Position numbers and translations under genes: made by a program
Shown here: positions 53,569 to 64,000 of the stretch, piece by piece
Position numbering within the stretch: the first letter of the stretch is position 1
How the letters are laid out: each line of letters opens with the position of its first letter
Notes under the pieces: model-generated
What the model was told of the DNA's origin: nothing
Databases searched by the model: none
Seen by the model: the letters and a program-made list of their open reading frames with translations, nothing else
DNA from: Desulfuromonas sp. CSMB_57
GTDB lineage: Bacteria; Desulfobacterota; Desulfuromonadia; Desulfuromonadales; Syntrophotaleaceae
Reading direction: 5' to 3'
Assembly (NCBI RefSeq): GCF_020194955.2
Contig: NZ_JAFCIY020000045.1
Location: 1-64,000 of the forward strand
DNA: 64,000 nucleotides

Positions 53569-54183
53569 TCAGCCCATGGCGTCCTTCCAGGCCAACAGCC
53601 CGTGCATAATCATCTCGATGGCAAAGGTACCCACCACCAGGGCCGTGATGCGGCCGGCGATGTCGATGTAGCGTTGGACGATTTCCTCATTGCGCTGGCG
53701 CACGAAATCATGCAGCCGCTTCAACAGCATCATCACCGTGACACTGAGGGTGACCGTGGCCAGGATGGCCAGCACGGCCCGCAACGGAGTCAGGCGCTGG
53801 CCGATGACGATGCAGGCGCCGATGGTGCCGGGACCGATCATCAGCGGCATGGCGATGGCCCCGGCGATGTACCGCGACTCGCCGCGCAGACCCTGGATGG
53901 CGGCGTTGCCTTCGAACACGAAACGCAGGCCAATGAGCAGAAAAACCACCCCGCCGAAAACTTGGAAAGAAGCGAATTCCGCCTGCAACACCTCGCGAAA
54001 CAGCATATCCCCGAGCAGGGCGGCCACGGCAAACACCGCGGAACTGATCAAGCCGGCCCGGACCACCACCCGGGCAAAGGTCGCCGCCGGCAGTTTTTCG
54101 AACACGTCGAGCAGATACACCACCAGCAAAAAGGGATTCAACAGCATGAACAGCAGGGCCGCGGCACTGAAAAATTCAGTCAT
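53569..54183 (-). CDS. MarC-family integral membrane protein
   Basis: A 204-residue protein of six predicted helices with family features: NPFLLVVYLLDVFEKLP near the N-terminus, GGVVFLLIGLRFVFEG, and AMPLMIGPGTIGACIVIGQ in the middle. MarC (COG2095) was once linked to antibiotic resistance, a role later withdrawn; its function is unknown. GGAAGGAG precedes ATG 54183. It follows ppnP by 67 bases and precedes fabH by 115 bases in the same direction. Confidence 0.88.
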   Translation of the reverse strand: MTEFFSAAALLFMLLNPFLLVVYLLDVFEKLPAATFARVVVRAGLISSAVFAVAALLGDMLFREVLQAEFASFQVFGGVVFLLIGLRFVFEGNAAIQGLRGESRYIAGAIAMPLMIGPGTIGACIVIGQRLTPLRAVLAILATVTLSVTVMMLLKRLHDFVRQRNEEIVQRYIDIAGRITALVVGTFAIEMIMHGLLAWKDAMG

Positions 54184-54250
54184 GACTCCTTCCCCGGCAA
54201 AGACGGAATAGTGTCTCTGCCCGAAAAAACGCGGATTCGGTACGTTTCAT

Positions 54251-54565
54251 TCAGACCAGGTACGAACAGCAATAGTCCACGACCACCGGCACCCGCAGGG
54301 AAAACTTGGCACCCGCCGGAACTTCGAACTGCTGTCCGGCCGCAAACGTCTGCCAGCTTTTGCCGCCCGGCAGCAATACGTCCATTTCGCCGGCCAGAAT
54401 TTCCATGATCTCCGCCGCCTCCGTACCAAATTCGTACTCGCCGGGCAGCATGATGCCCAGGGTCTTTTTGGATCCGTCGGCAAACAGCACGCTGCGGCTG
54501 GTGACTTTGCCGTCAAAATAGATATTGGCCTTCTTGACCACCGTTACATTGTTGAATTCCGTCAT
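54251..54565 (-). CDS. ppnP: Pyrimidine/purine nucleoside phosphorylase PpnP
   Basis: The 104-residue cupin protein (DUF1255, YaiE in E. coli) phosphorolyses a broad range of nucleosides. Family landmarks: [19 protein letters not shown] at the start, [20 protein letters not shown], the [13 protein letters not shown] strand pair and [13 protein letters not shown] followed by DYCCSYLV. Full length. ATG 54565 follows CAGGAAAGG. First of a minus-strand run with marC and fabH. Confidence 0.93.
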   Translation of the reverse strand: MTEFNNVTVVKKANIYFDGKVTSRSVLFADGSKKTLGIMLPGEYEFGTEAAEIMEILAGEMDVLLPGGKSWQTFAAGQQFEVPAGAKFSLRVPVVVDYCCSYLV

Positions 54566-54793
54566 GTCGATCCCTTTCCTGATGTGGATGCAGTGGCATT
54601 ATGAACGAATCAGTCTCATCATCCATGGGCGGGAAAGGAATGTCAAAGGACTTTTTCCCGACGGCGGTGAATGCCCGCCACCTTGCCGGACGTTGACAAA
54701 CGGCTCCGTCGTGTAAGATTGACAGAACAGGGGGACGCCTCTCAGACGGCAGGGCAGGCGTCCTCCATTCATCATCCTTTTGGAGGGTTCGGA

Positions 54794-55729
54794 ATGAAAG
54801 AATGGCTGCTCGACCTGTTGATCTGCCCTGCCTGCCTGCCCGCCGAGCACTCGTTACGGGCTCGGGTTGATGACCGGCAGCGAGACGACATCCTGGAAGG
54901 CCGGCTGACCTGCTCTGCCTGCGGCGCCCATTATCCCATTTGCTCGGGCATCGCCTTTCTTGAACCGCACCGATCAGGGCCGCGGCCGGAATCCAAGTAC
55001 GAAACCGCGTCGGTGCTGTCCTCCTATCTGTGGAGTCATTACGGGGATCTGTTGCCGGATCCGGAAGCTTCGGACGCCTACCGCGCCTGGGCCGAGTTGC
55101 TGCGGGATAGTTGCGGTACGGGCCTCGACCTGGGATCGGCCGTCGGCCGCATGAGCTTTGAAATGTCCCGGTTTTGCGAACGGGTGGTGGGTATCGACAA
55201 CTCCGTGGCCTTCATCCGCACCGCCCGGGAGTTGCTGCAAACCGGCCGCAAAACCTTCGACCTGCGCCTGGAAGGCCTCCTGACAGAACCCGTCACCGTG
55301 ATTCTGCCCGAAACCTGGTCACGGGAAGGAGTGGAATTCATCGTCGGCGACGCCCTGGCCCTGCCGTTTCGCGGTGCCGGCTTCGCCAGCCTGGCATCCC
55401 TCAATCTCATCGACAAGGTTCCCCTGCCCCTGCAACACCTGCGGGAAATGAACCGGGTGGCGCGGGCCGAGGGGGCGCAACTGCTCCTCTCCGACCCCTT
55501 TTCCTGGTCCACCGACGCGGCGTCCGAAGCGGATTGGCTGGGGGGCAAACCGGCAGCGCCCTATGCCGGCCGAGGTCTGGACAATGTGTGCGAATTGTTG
55601 GCGGGTCGGGACCAACATCTGCAACCCGCCTGGCGCATCGCCGGGCAGGGCCACGTATGGTGGAAAATCCGCACCCACAGCAACCATTTCGAGTTGATTC
55701 GCAGTTGCTATGTCAAGGCCGGCCGCTGA
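54794..55729 (+). CDS. SAM-dependent methyltransferase with N-terminal Trm112-like zinc domain
   Basis: The 311-residue protein joins two parts. The first 60 residues form a Trm112p-like zinc-ribbon (LLICPACLPAE and LTCSACGAHYPI supply CxxC pairs). The rest is a class I methyltransferase with the AdoMet-binding GTGLDLGSAVGRMSFE near residue 112, VVGIDNSVAFI and DALALPFRGAGFASLASLNLIDKV (in part). Such fusions methylate small molecules, quinones or tRNA; the target is unknown. ATG 54794 follows GGAGGG. The molybdopterin enzyme follows 45 bases on and is probably cotranscribed. Confidence 0.85.
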   Translation: MKEWLLDLLICPACLPAEHSLRARVDDRQRDDILEGRLTCSACGAHYPICSGIAFLEPHRSGPRPESKYETASVLSSYLWSHYGDLLPDPEASDAYRAWAELLRDSCGTGLDLGSAVGRMSFEMSRFCERVVGIDNSVAFIRTARELLQTGRKTFDLRLEGLLTEPVTVILPETWSREGVEFIVGDALALPFRGAGFASLASLNLIDKVPLPLQHLREMNRVARAEGAQLLLSDPFSWSTDAASEADWLGGKPAAPYAGRGLDNVCELLAGRDQHLQPAWRIAGQGHVWWKIRTHSNHFELIRSCYVKAGR

Positions 55730-55774
55730 GGCCGCAAGCCTCGCCGCCTCGGCCCACCAGGGAAAGGACCCGGC

Positions 55775-57853
55775 ATGAAACGAAACACCGTCTGTCGTCT
55801 CTGTTCCTCCTGTTGTCCGGTGGAAGTCGAGGTGTCCGACAACCGCCTGCTGGCGGCACGACGCCGATCCCCGCTCCCGCCGGAGCAGCAGTGGCCCTGC
55901 CCGAAACTGGCGGCGGCGGCCCGCATCACCCATGCCCCCGAGCGCCTGCGGCGTCCCCTGCTGCGGGCCGGGGGCCGTCGGGACGGAACCTGGCGGGAGG
56001 TCGACTGGAACGAGGCTCTGGATTGGGTTGCGGAGCGGTTCCGGCATTTCCGGTCCCGACATGGCGCCGAATCCGTCTGCTGGCTGCGTGGCATGGCGGC
56101 GGACTGGGGTGCCCCCTGGGATTATGTCAACCGGTTGATGAATGCCTTCGGCTCGCCCAACACCATCGGCAACGGCTCGGTCTGCCATGTGGCGCGGGAG
56201 ATGGCCCACACCTATACCTACGGGGCCATGACCCTGCCCCAGGCGCGGGACGCGCGCTGCATCCTGGTCTGGGGCAAAAACGACATGAACACCAACCCGC
56301 CGGCTTGCGACGCCATCCTCGAAGCCTGCCGGCAGGGCACCAAACTCATTGTGGTCGATCCGGTGCGCACCGGCCTGGCGGAGCGTGCCGATCTCTGGCT
56401 GCCAATCAAGCCCGGCCACGACGGTTTGCTGGCCATGGCCATGATCCACGAGATCCTGGCTAACGACCTGCACGATGCCGCCTTCGTGCGCGACTGGACC
56501 TTGGGTCTGGAGGACTTGCGCCGTACCGCCGCGTCCTTCACTCCGGAGGCGGTCGCCGAGGCACTGTGGCTGCGGGCCGAGGACATCCGCGCCGCGGCCC
56601 GCATGTACGCCACCACCGCCCCGGCCTGCATCATCGACGGCAACGGCCTGGACATGCAGCTGCAGGTCTTCCAGGACACCCGCGCCGTGTGCCTGCTGCG
56701 CGCCCTGACCGGCAATCTCGACCGACCCGGCGGCGACCTGTTGCCGCAACCCGTCCCGACCCGCAACCTGCAACTGCGGGAGCGCCTGCCGGCGGAGCGG
56801 GCGCCCATAACCAGCGCCTACCCGCTGTTCAACCGCTTTCACTCCAACTGGGGTCTGCATGCCCAATCCTGCATCCCGGACGCAATCCTCGACGGCCGCC
56901 CCTATCCGGTGCGCATGCTGGTGGTGCAGTCGGGCAATCCCGCCGTGACCATGGCCGATTCCGGTCGGGTACGCGAGGCCCTGGCCAAGGTCCAATGCCT
57001 GGTCGTCATCGACCCGTTTTTGACCCGCACGGCCGCCTTCGCCGACGTGGTGCTGCCGGCCTGCGGCTGCTTTGAAAAAACCCAGCTCAACCGTGCCGCC
57101 CTACGCCACAACCGTGTGGTGCTGCAGGATCAGATCCTGCCGCCCATCGGCGACAGCCGCCCCGATTGGTGGATTATCTTCGAACTGGCCCGGCGCCTGG
57201 GCCTGGAACGGGAGTTCCCCTGGACAACCGTGGAAGAAGCCATCGACGAACAACTGCAACCGGCCGGCATCACCGTTGCCGACCTGCGCCGTCATCCGGA
57301 AGGCCTCAGCGTCGCCGAGACGGCCTTTCAGAAATTTCTGCAGCGGGGTTTTGCCACCCCGTCCGGCAAGGTGGAGCTCTTTTCCGCCCGCCTGGCTGAA
57401 GCCGGGCATGCGGGCGTTCCCTACGACGATGGCTGGCCGGCGGATCCCATCGGCTTCGCCGATCAGGCGGCGGAACTGCCCTGGATCGGCATCAGCGGTC
57501 CCCGCTCCGGTCGTTTCACCCATTCCCAGTTTCACCGCATCCCCGACCTGCTGAACGACGAGCCGGAAGGCCGGGTGGACATCCATCCCCAGGATGCCGT
57601 GCAACAGTGCATTGTCGACGGCGACCTGCTGCGGATCAGCACTCCAAGGGGCGAGCTACGGCTCAAAGCTCGCATCTGGGACGGCGTGCCGGTCGGCGCC
57701 CTGCTCATCGGCTGGGGCTGGGGGGAAACGGACCCGGCGGGCAATCTCAACGATCTGACCGACGATCATCGGCGCAACGCCGTCACGGCCACCCCTTCGA
57801 GCCGGACCTTTTATTGCCGCATGGAAAAAGTGCTGCCGTCGCCGCCGGCTTGA
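55775..57853 (+). CDS. Cytoplasmic molybdopterin (Mo/W-bis-PGD) oxidoreductase of unknown substrate
   Basis: The 692-residue enzyme belongs to the DMSO reductase superfamily. An N-terminal [4Fe-4S] site is present (CRLCSSCC at residues 7-14, fourth ligand in WPCPKL). The metal ligand is probably the cysteine in GNGSVCHVAREMAH near residue 137. Other landmarks are ILVWGKNDMNTNPPACD, LIVVDPVRTGLAERADLWLPIKPG (in part), VVQSGNPAVTMADSG and the C-terminal molydopterin domain (about 570-690). No twin-arginine signal is seen, so it is cytoplasmic, and no electron-transfer or membrane subunit is adjacent. It resembles thiosulfate/polysulfide reductases and acetylene hydratase, but lacks the latter's aspartate next to the second cluster cysteine (Ser11 here). 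Confidence 0.85.
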   Translation: MKRNTVCRLCSSCCPVEVEVSDNRLLAARRRSPLPPEQQWPCPKLAAAARITHAPERLRRPLLRAGGRRDGTWREVDWNEALDWVAERFRHFRSRHGAESVCWLRGMAADWGAPWDYVNRLMNAFGSPNTIGNGSVCHVAREMAHTYTYGAMTLPQARDARCILVWGKNDMNTNPPACDAILEACRQGTKLIVVDPVRTGLAERADLWLPIKPGHDGLLAMAMIHEILANDLHDAAFVRDWTLGLEDLRRTAASFTPEAVAEALWLRAEDIRAAARMYATTAPACIIDGNGLDMQLQVFQDTRAVCLLRALTGNLDRPGGDLLPQPVPTRNLQLRERLPAERAPITSAYPLFNRFHSNWGLHAQSCIPDAILDGRPYPVRMLVVQSGNPAVTMADSGRVREALAKVQCLVVIDPFLTRTAAFADVVLPACGCFEKTQLNRAALRHNRVVLQDQILPPIGDSRPDWWIIFELARRLGLEREFPWTTVEEAIDEQLQPAGITVADLRRHPEGLSVAETAFQKFLQRGFATPSGKVELFSARLAEAGHAGVPYDDGWPADPIGFADQAAELPWIGISGPRSGRFTHSQFHRIPDLLNDEPEGRVDIHPQDAVQQCIVDGDLLRISTPRGELRLKARIWDGVPVGALLIGWGWGETDPAGNLNDLTDDHRRNAVTATPSSRTFYCRMEKVLPSPPA

Positions 57854-57881
57854 CCCAGCTCCACCCAACCGCGTTGGATTT

Positions 57882-58784
57882 TCACTCCACGGTCAGAAAC
57901 TTGCGCAGCGGCAGCAGTTGCAGAAAGAAGGGAATGCTGTAGGTGGCGGCGAAGGTCGCTTCCACCGGTCCGAAAAACTGGCTGCTGAAGGCCAGGATGA
58001 GGATGTAGTTGGGGAACACGGTGCAGACCATGGCGGTGGTGCGGAAGGGGGGAGCCTGACGCCGAAAGACCAGCAAGCCGAGGGCCATGATCACGGCAGT
58101 CAGCAGGCAGCCGGCCAGCCAGGCCTCCAGGGCCAGGCCCGGATTGTCGCGGAAATAGCCGGAGTAGCGGGAAAAAACACCGACATTGGTGACGGCGATG
58201 GAGAGCATGGACAGGGGCAGGGTGCGACCGCTCAACCAGCGCGTCGGCCCCGGCAGCCAGCGGGCCCAGGCGCGCCCCATCAGGGCCGGGATGAAGATCA
58301 TCATGGCCAGCATCCGGATCATGGCGGCCAGATCCACCTCCATGACCTCCCCGGACAGCAGCGCCACCAGGGGTGGCAGGGTAAAAGGCAGCGCCAGGGA
58401 GGAGAGGATCACCACCGCCGCGGTCAGCACCACGTCGGCCGCCAGCAGGGCCGCCATGAAGGGCGACAACACCGCCGACGAGGCTCCGCCCATGATCAGC
58501 GCCGCCAGGGCATAGCGCGGCCAAAAAAGGCGAAACAGCAGCCAGGAAATCAGGGGCAGTGCCACCAGCTTGGCCACCAGCAGGCGGATCGTCGGCCACG
58601 GTGCCTGCCGGGCATGACCGACCAGCCGGCCCAGATCGATGGTCAAAAACGACAGAAACAGCAAAAACATGACAAAGCCCATGGGCGCGTATTTCAGGGG
58701 TTCGGCCCATTGCGGCACAAACACCCCCGCGGCCATGGACGAGAAGGTGATCAAAAGCAGCAGCAAATCCTGGCGACGAAACAT
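57882..58784 (-). CDS. BASS (bile acid:sodium symporter) superfamily transporter
   Basis: A 300-residue membrane protein of about nine or ten helices, in the SBF/BASS fold with related arsenite (ACR3) exporters. Two crossing segments are visible: MGGASSAVLSPFMAALLAADV near residue 96 and MVCTVFPNYILILAFSSQFFG near 250, which carry the family's broken-helix residues. It begins FRRQDLLLLLITFSSMAAGV. Substrate cannot be chosen. AAGGATATCGC precedes ATG 58784. It converges on the molybdopterin gene with 28 bases between and lies alone. Confidence 0.82.
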   Translation of the reverse strand: MFRRQDLLLLLITFSSMAAGVFVPQWAEPLKYAPMGFVMFLLFLSFLTIDLGRLVGHARQAPWPTIRLLVAKLVALPLISWLLFRLFWPRYALAALIMGGASSAVLSPFMAALLAADVVLTAAVVILSSLALPFTLPPLVALLSGEVMEVDLAAMIRMLAMMIFIPALMGRAWARWLPGPTRWLSGRTLPLSMLSIAVTNVGVFSRYSGYFRDNPGLALEAWLAGCLLTAVIMALGLLVFRRQAPPFRTTAMVCTVFPNYILILAFSSQFFGPVEATFAATYSIPFFLQLLPLRKFLTVE

Positions 58785-58924
58785 GCGATATCCTTGGGCA
58801 GGCAGGGGATGAATTGTGCCAGGCAGCCGAGCTGAGGCGGACGACGGGCACGCCTTCCCTTAACACAGTTGGGGCCAAAGCGCAATCGGCCCGCAGCACC
58901 CCTGGGGCCGGGGCGCGAGGCGGT

Positions 58925-59194
58925 TCAGCCTTCCCAGAACAGGTAATGAGGGTTTTCCGCCAGAAAATCCAGGCATTCCTCCAGGGTCCCGGCGAAATGG
59001 ATATGCTCCCAGCGTTCGCGATGGGCGAAATACTCCATGCGCCACTGTTCGGGCCGGTCCGTGGGGATCAGCCGGGCGAAACATTCTCCGCCCTTGGAGA
59101 GGTGCAGTTCCGGTCCGGCGATGGTAATCTCAAAGGCAGACAGTTGCGGATCCCGGCCGGCGACCTCCCGGGCTTGCTTGAGGTTGGCTTTCAT
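58925..59194 (-). CDS. Hypothetical protein
   Basis: An 89-residue acidic protein without cysteine-rich, membrane or signal segments that I do not recognise. It alternates strand-like and helical stretches (LSAFEITIAGPELHLSKGG, then MEYFAHRERWEHIHFAG and EECLDFLAENPHYLFWEG), rich in aromatic residues at the C-terminus. A strong ribosome site (AAAGGAGG) precedes ATG 59194, which favours a real gene. It is divergent from the XRE-cupin regulator. Confidence 0.68.
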   Translation of the reverse strand: MKANLKQAREVAGRDPQLSAFEITIAGPELHLSKGGECFARLIPTDRPEQWRMEYFAHRERWEHIHFAGTLEECLDFLAENPHYLFWEG

Positions 59195-59330
59195 CTGGGC
59201 CTCCTTTGCACAGAGAAAAAGGCATAAATTACCGACTGCCGCTTGCAGCAGCCTGCATGGTCAATTATAAAGGAAAATCGTTCTCGGCGCCGGGAGTGCC
59301 GGCCAATCCCGGCCCAAAACCAGAATTGGC

Positions 59331-59359
59331 TTGACTTGACTACCCGGTCAAGGTAGAAA
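59331..59359 (+). promoter_or_regulatory. Promoter with embedded operator for the XRE-cupin regulator
   Basis: TTGACT (59331-59336), 17-base spacer, TAGAAA (59354-59359). Between the boxes lies the inverted repeat TTGAC-6 bases-GTCAA (59336-59351), placed exactly where a repressor would block polymerase; autoregulation is likely. Confidence 0.6.
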
Positions 59360-59390
59360 ATTGCTGTAAAAACAGTGAGGTAAAGATCCA

Positions 59391-59987
59391 ATGCCGGATA
59401 TTCGCGAGGAAGTCAAAGACCTGCTCATCGGTCTTAAAATCCGCCGTCTGCGCCAGGAGCGGCGCATGACCCTGCAAAACCTGTCCGAGGCCACCGGACT
59501 GTCCAAGCCCCTGCTGTCCCAGGTCGAGAACGAGCAGGTCATCCCCCCGCTGGCCACCCTGCTGCGCATCGCGAAGGCCCTCAAGGTGGGTCTGCACACC
59601 TTTTTCCAGGAAGAGAGCAGCGCCGAAAAGTGCGTGCTGGTGCGCGCCGGCGAAGGCCAGCGGGCACAAAGCGGGGCCGCCCTCCGCGGACGCCGCCAGA
59701 GCCCGTACCACTATCTGTCCCTGGCTTACGGCAAGAAGCAGCGCAATCTCGAACCCTTCCTCATCGATTTCCAGGTTCAGCCCTGGCATGACGAATTGCT
59801 GGTCAATCACGATGGCGAGGAGTTTCTGTACATTCTCGAAGGGCAGGTGGAGTTCCATTACGGTACCCAGGTCATGACCGTGGGCCCGGGGGATTCCCTG
59901 TATTACGATTCCAACGAACCCCACGGTTTTATCGCCCTCGGCAGCGGACCGGCACGGGCCGTGGCGGTGCTTTATTCCAAGGACTAA
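59391..59987 (+). CDS. XRE-family regulator with C-terminal cupin domain
   Basis: The 198-residue regulator has an N-terminal helix-turn-helix (about 15-70; RRLRQERRMTLQNLSEATGL, SKPLLSQVENEQVIPP) and a C-terminal cupin (about 115-195; WHDELLVNHDGEEFLYILEGQ, VGPGDSLYYDSNEPHGFIAL). This type, like PuuR and related proteins, senses a small ligand through the cupin. The operator-like repeat in its promoter suggests it represses itself. elbB follows after 38 bases on the same strand, and is the likely coregulated gene. Confidence 0.92.
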   Translation: MPDIREEVKDLLIGLKIRRLRQERRMTLQNLSEATGLSKPLLSQVENEQVIPPLATLLRIAKALKVGLHTFFQEESSAEKCVLVRAGEGQRAQSGAALRGRRQSPYHYLSLAYGKKQRNLEPFLIDFQVQPWHDELLVNHDGEEFLYILEGQVEFHYGTQVMTVGPGDSLYYDSNEPHGFIALGSGPARAVAVLYSKD

Positions 59988-60025
59988 GTGCCCCGCCCGC
60001 GCACATCGACAAAGGAGATCAGCCC

Positions 60026-60682
60026 ATGAAAAAGATAGGCGTACTGCTTTCCGGTTGTGGCGTCTACGACGGCAGTGAAATTCATGAAGCGGTCATCACC
60101 CTGCTGGCCATCGACCGGGTCGGAGCCGAAGCGGTCTGCATGGCTCCGGACATGGGTCAGGTCCAGGTGGTCAACCATTTCAGCGGCCAGACCGAGGAGC
60201 GGGAAGGTCGCAATGTCCTGGTGGAAGCGGCCCGCATCGCCCGCGGCAAAATCGTCGACATCGCCACGGTGCAGATTCACGAAATCGACGCCCTGGTATT
60301 GCCCGGCGGTTACGGTGCGGCCAAGAATTTAAGCGACTTCGCGACCAAAGGCGCCGCCTGCAGCGTCCACCAGGAGGTCGAGCGACTGGTCAGGGCCATG
60401 GTGGATGCCGGCAAGCCGGTGGCCGGCATCTGCATCGCCCCGGCGGTGCTGGCCCGCATTCTCGGCGATCGCCGTCCGCGCCTGACCATCGGCAACGACG
60501 CGGATACCGCCGCGGCCCTGGCGGTCATGGGCTGCGAGCACGTGAACTGCGGCGCCGAAGAGGTGGTGGTGGACGAAAAGAACAAGCTGGTGTCCACGCC
60601 GGCCTACATGCTGGCGGCCGGCATCGCCGAGGCCGCCGTGGGCATCGACAAGGCCATCCAGACGTTGCTGGCGCTCATCTAA
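60026..60682 (+). CDS. elbB: Isoprenoid biosynthesis-associated glyoxalase-like protein ElbB
   Basis: A 218-residue DJ-1/PfpI-superfamily protein of the ElbB (YhbL, SCRP-27A) branch. It starts KIGVLLSGCGVYDGSEIHEAV, with VLPGGYGAAKNLSDFATKG in the middle and the nucleophile-elbow cysteine in GKPVAGICIAPAVLARILG. The E. coli protein was linked to isoprenoid synthesis and shows weak glyoxalase activity, but its role remains unsettled. ATG 60026 follows AAAGGAG. It lies 38 bases after the XRE-cupin regulator, and a terminator follows. Confidence 0.93.
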   Translation: MKKIGVLLSGCGVYDGSEIHEAVITLLAIDRVGAEAVCMAPDMGQVQVVNHFSGQTEEREGRNVLVEAARIARGKIVDIATVQIHEIDALVLPGGYGAAKNLSDFATKGAACSVHQEVERLVRAMVDAGKPVAGICIAPAVLARILGDRRPRLTIGNDADTAAALAVMGCEHVNCGAEEVVVDEKNKLVSTPAYMLAAGIAEAAVGIDKAIQTLLALI

Positions 60683-60744
60683 GCCCGGTGTCTTGCTGCC
60701 ATCGCCCAACAACCCGGAAGCCAATAATCCGGCGCACTTGACCA

Positions 60745-60778
60745 ACGGGACGGACACATGGTGTCCGTCCCGTTTTTA
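60745..60778 (+). terminator. Rho-independent terminator of elbB
   Basis: Thirteen-base arms ACGGGACGGACAC and its complement (60745-60757 and 60761-60773) around ATG, followed by a T run. Confidence 0.9.
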
Positions 60779-60806
60779 TTGAACCGCGCCGGTCTTAGGC
60801 TATTAT
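60779..60806 (+). promoter_or_regulatory. Sigma-70 type promoter of the glutamate synthase gene
   Basis: TTGAAC (60779-60784), 16-base spacer, TATTAT (60801-60806), directly after the elbB terminator. Start of transcription near 60813. Confidence 0.6.
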
Positions 60807-60903
60807 TGTTGGGGAGTAGCCGCAGACCACCGGATCCGCCCGCGATCATCGAAGGCCCCGGATTTTGCCTGTTCAGCCCCGCTGAACCCGTCAAGGAGAG
60901 ACC

Positions 60904-64000
<3,097 letters not shown>

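Noticed and set aside
55775-57853. Acetylene hydratase
   Set aside because: The acid catalyst next to the second cluster cysteine of the Pelobacter enzyme is Ser here, so hydratase activity is not supported.

Overview
The window (about 60% G+C) looks like chromosome from a Gram-negative, anaerobic deltaproteobacterium, most likely of the Desulfuromonadales (Geobacter/Pelobacter/Desulfuromonas relatives). This is inferred from gene content: a complete tol-pal envelope system, CxxCH cytochrome, an NtrC-type regulator, oxygen-sensitive Fe-S enzymes, an acylating aldehyde dehydrogenase and a double-cubane-type dehydratase/activator pair. No rRNA, tRNA, CRISPR array, prophage or intact insertion sequence was seen. 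Most of it is ordinary, densely packed core genome.

Layout. 1-6.8 kb (minus): an acylating aldehyde dehydrogenase cut by the window edge, an orphan NuoF/HydB-like flavoprotein, a dicarboxylate symporter, a J-domain protein, an aminotransferase and a DUF523-DUF1722 protein. 6.9-11.4 kb (plus): corA, an SLC13-type transporter, a class II photolyase and a DJ-1/PfpI protein. 11.4-19.2 kb (minus): a probable operon murI - GerMN protein - short metH - hypothetical - split transketolase - NtrC-type regulator. 19.3-21.5 kb (plus): a small membrane protein, an HgdB-like protein and its ATPase activator, with their own promoter. 21.5-31.3 kb: queH, a VKOR-thioredoxin fusion, a HAD phosphatase, hsp20, a DEAD-box helicase with a long leader, and a Spy-like gene divergent from a BaeSR-like two-component system. 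30.4-36 kb (minus): SurA-like chaperone, mfd and nadA. 36-39.5 kb (plus): tatA-tatC, an ABC-2 exporter and two very small genes. 39.5-43.8 kb: uvrB, a MITE-like insertion, a fasciclin-domain protein, cpoB and pal. 44-47.4 kb (minus): tolQ-tolR-tolA-tolB. 47.5-51 kb (minus): pyk-queC-folE2 and a small dihaem cytochrome. 51-52.4 kb: a roughly 900-bp gene-poor, hairpin-rich stretch and an AmiS/UreI-like channel. 52.4-60.7 kb: fabH, marC, ppnP, a methyltransferase, a molybdopterin enzyme, a BASS transporter, an XRE-cupin regulator and elbB. 60.9-64 kb: glutamate synthase large subunit, cut by the window end.

Shared functions. mfd, uvrB and the photolyase are DNA repair. queH, queC and folE2 belong to queuosine synthesis. 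tolQRAB, pal, cpoB, the SurA-like chaperone, the Spy-like protein and its two-component system serve the envelope. The most interesting items are the compact archerase-type pair behind a membrane protein (19.4-21.5 kb), a 137-bp IS66-like MITE with 8-bp target duplications upstream of uvrB, a near-perfect palindrome over the queH promoter, a long DEAD-box leader, a terminator almost touching the mfd start, and the structured region before the AmiS-like gene.
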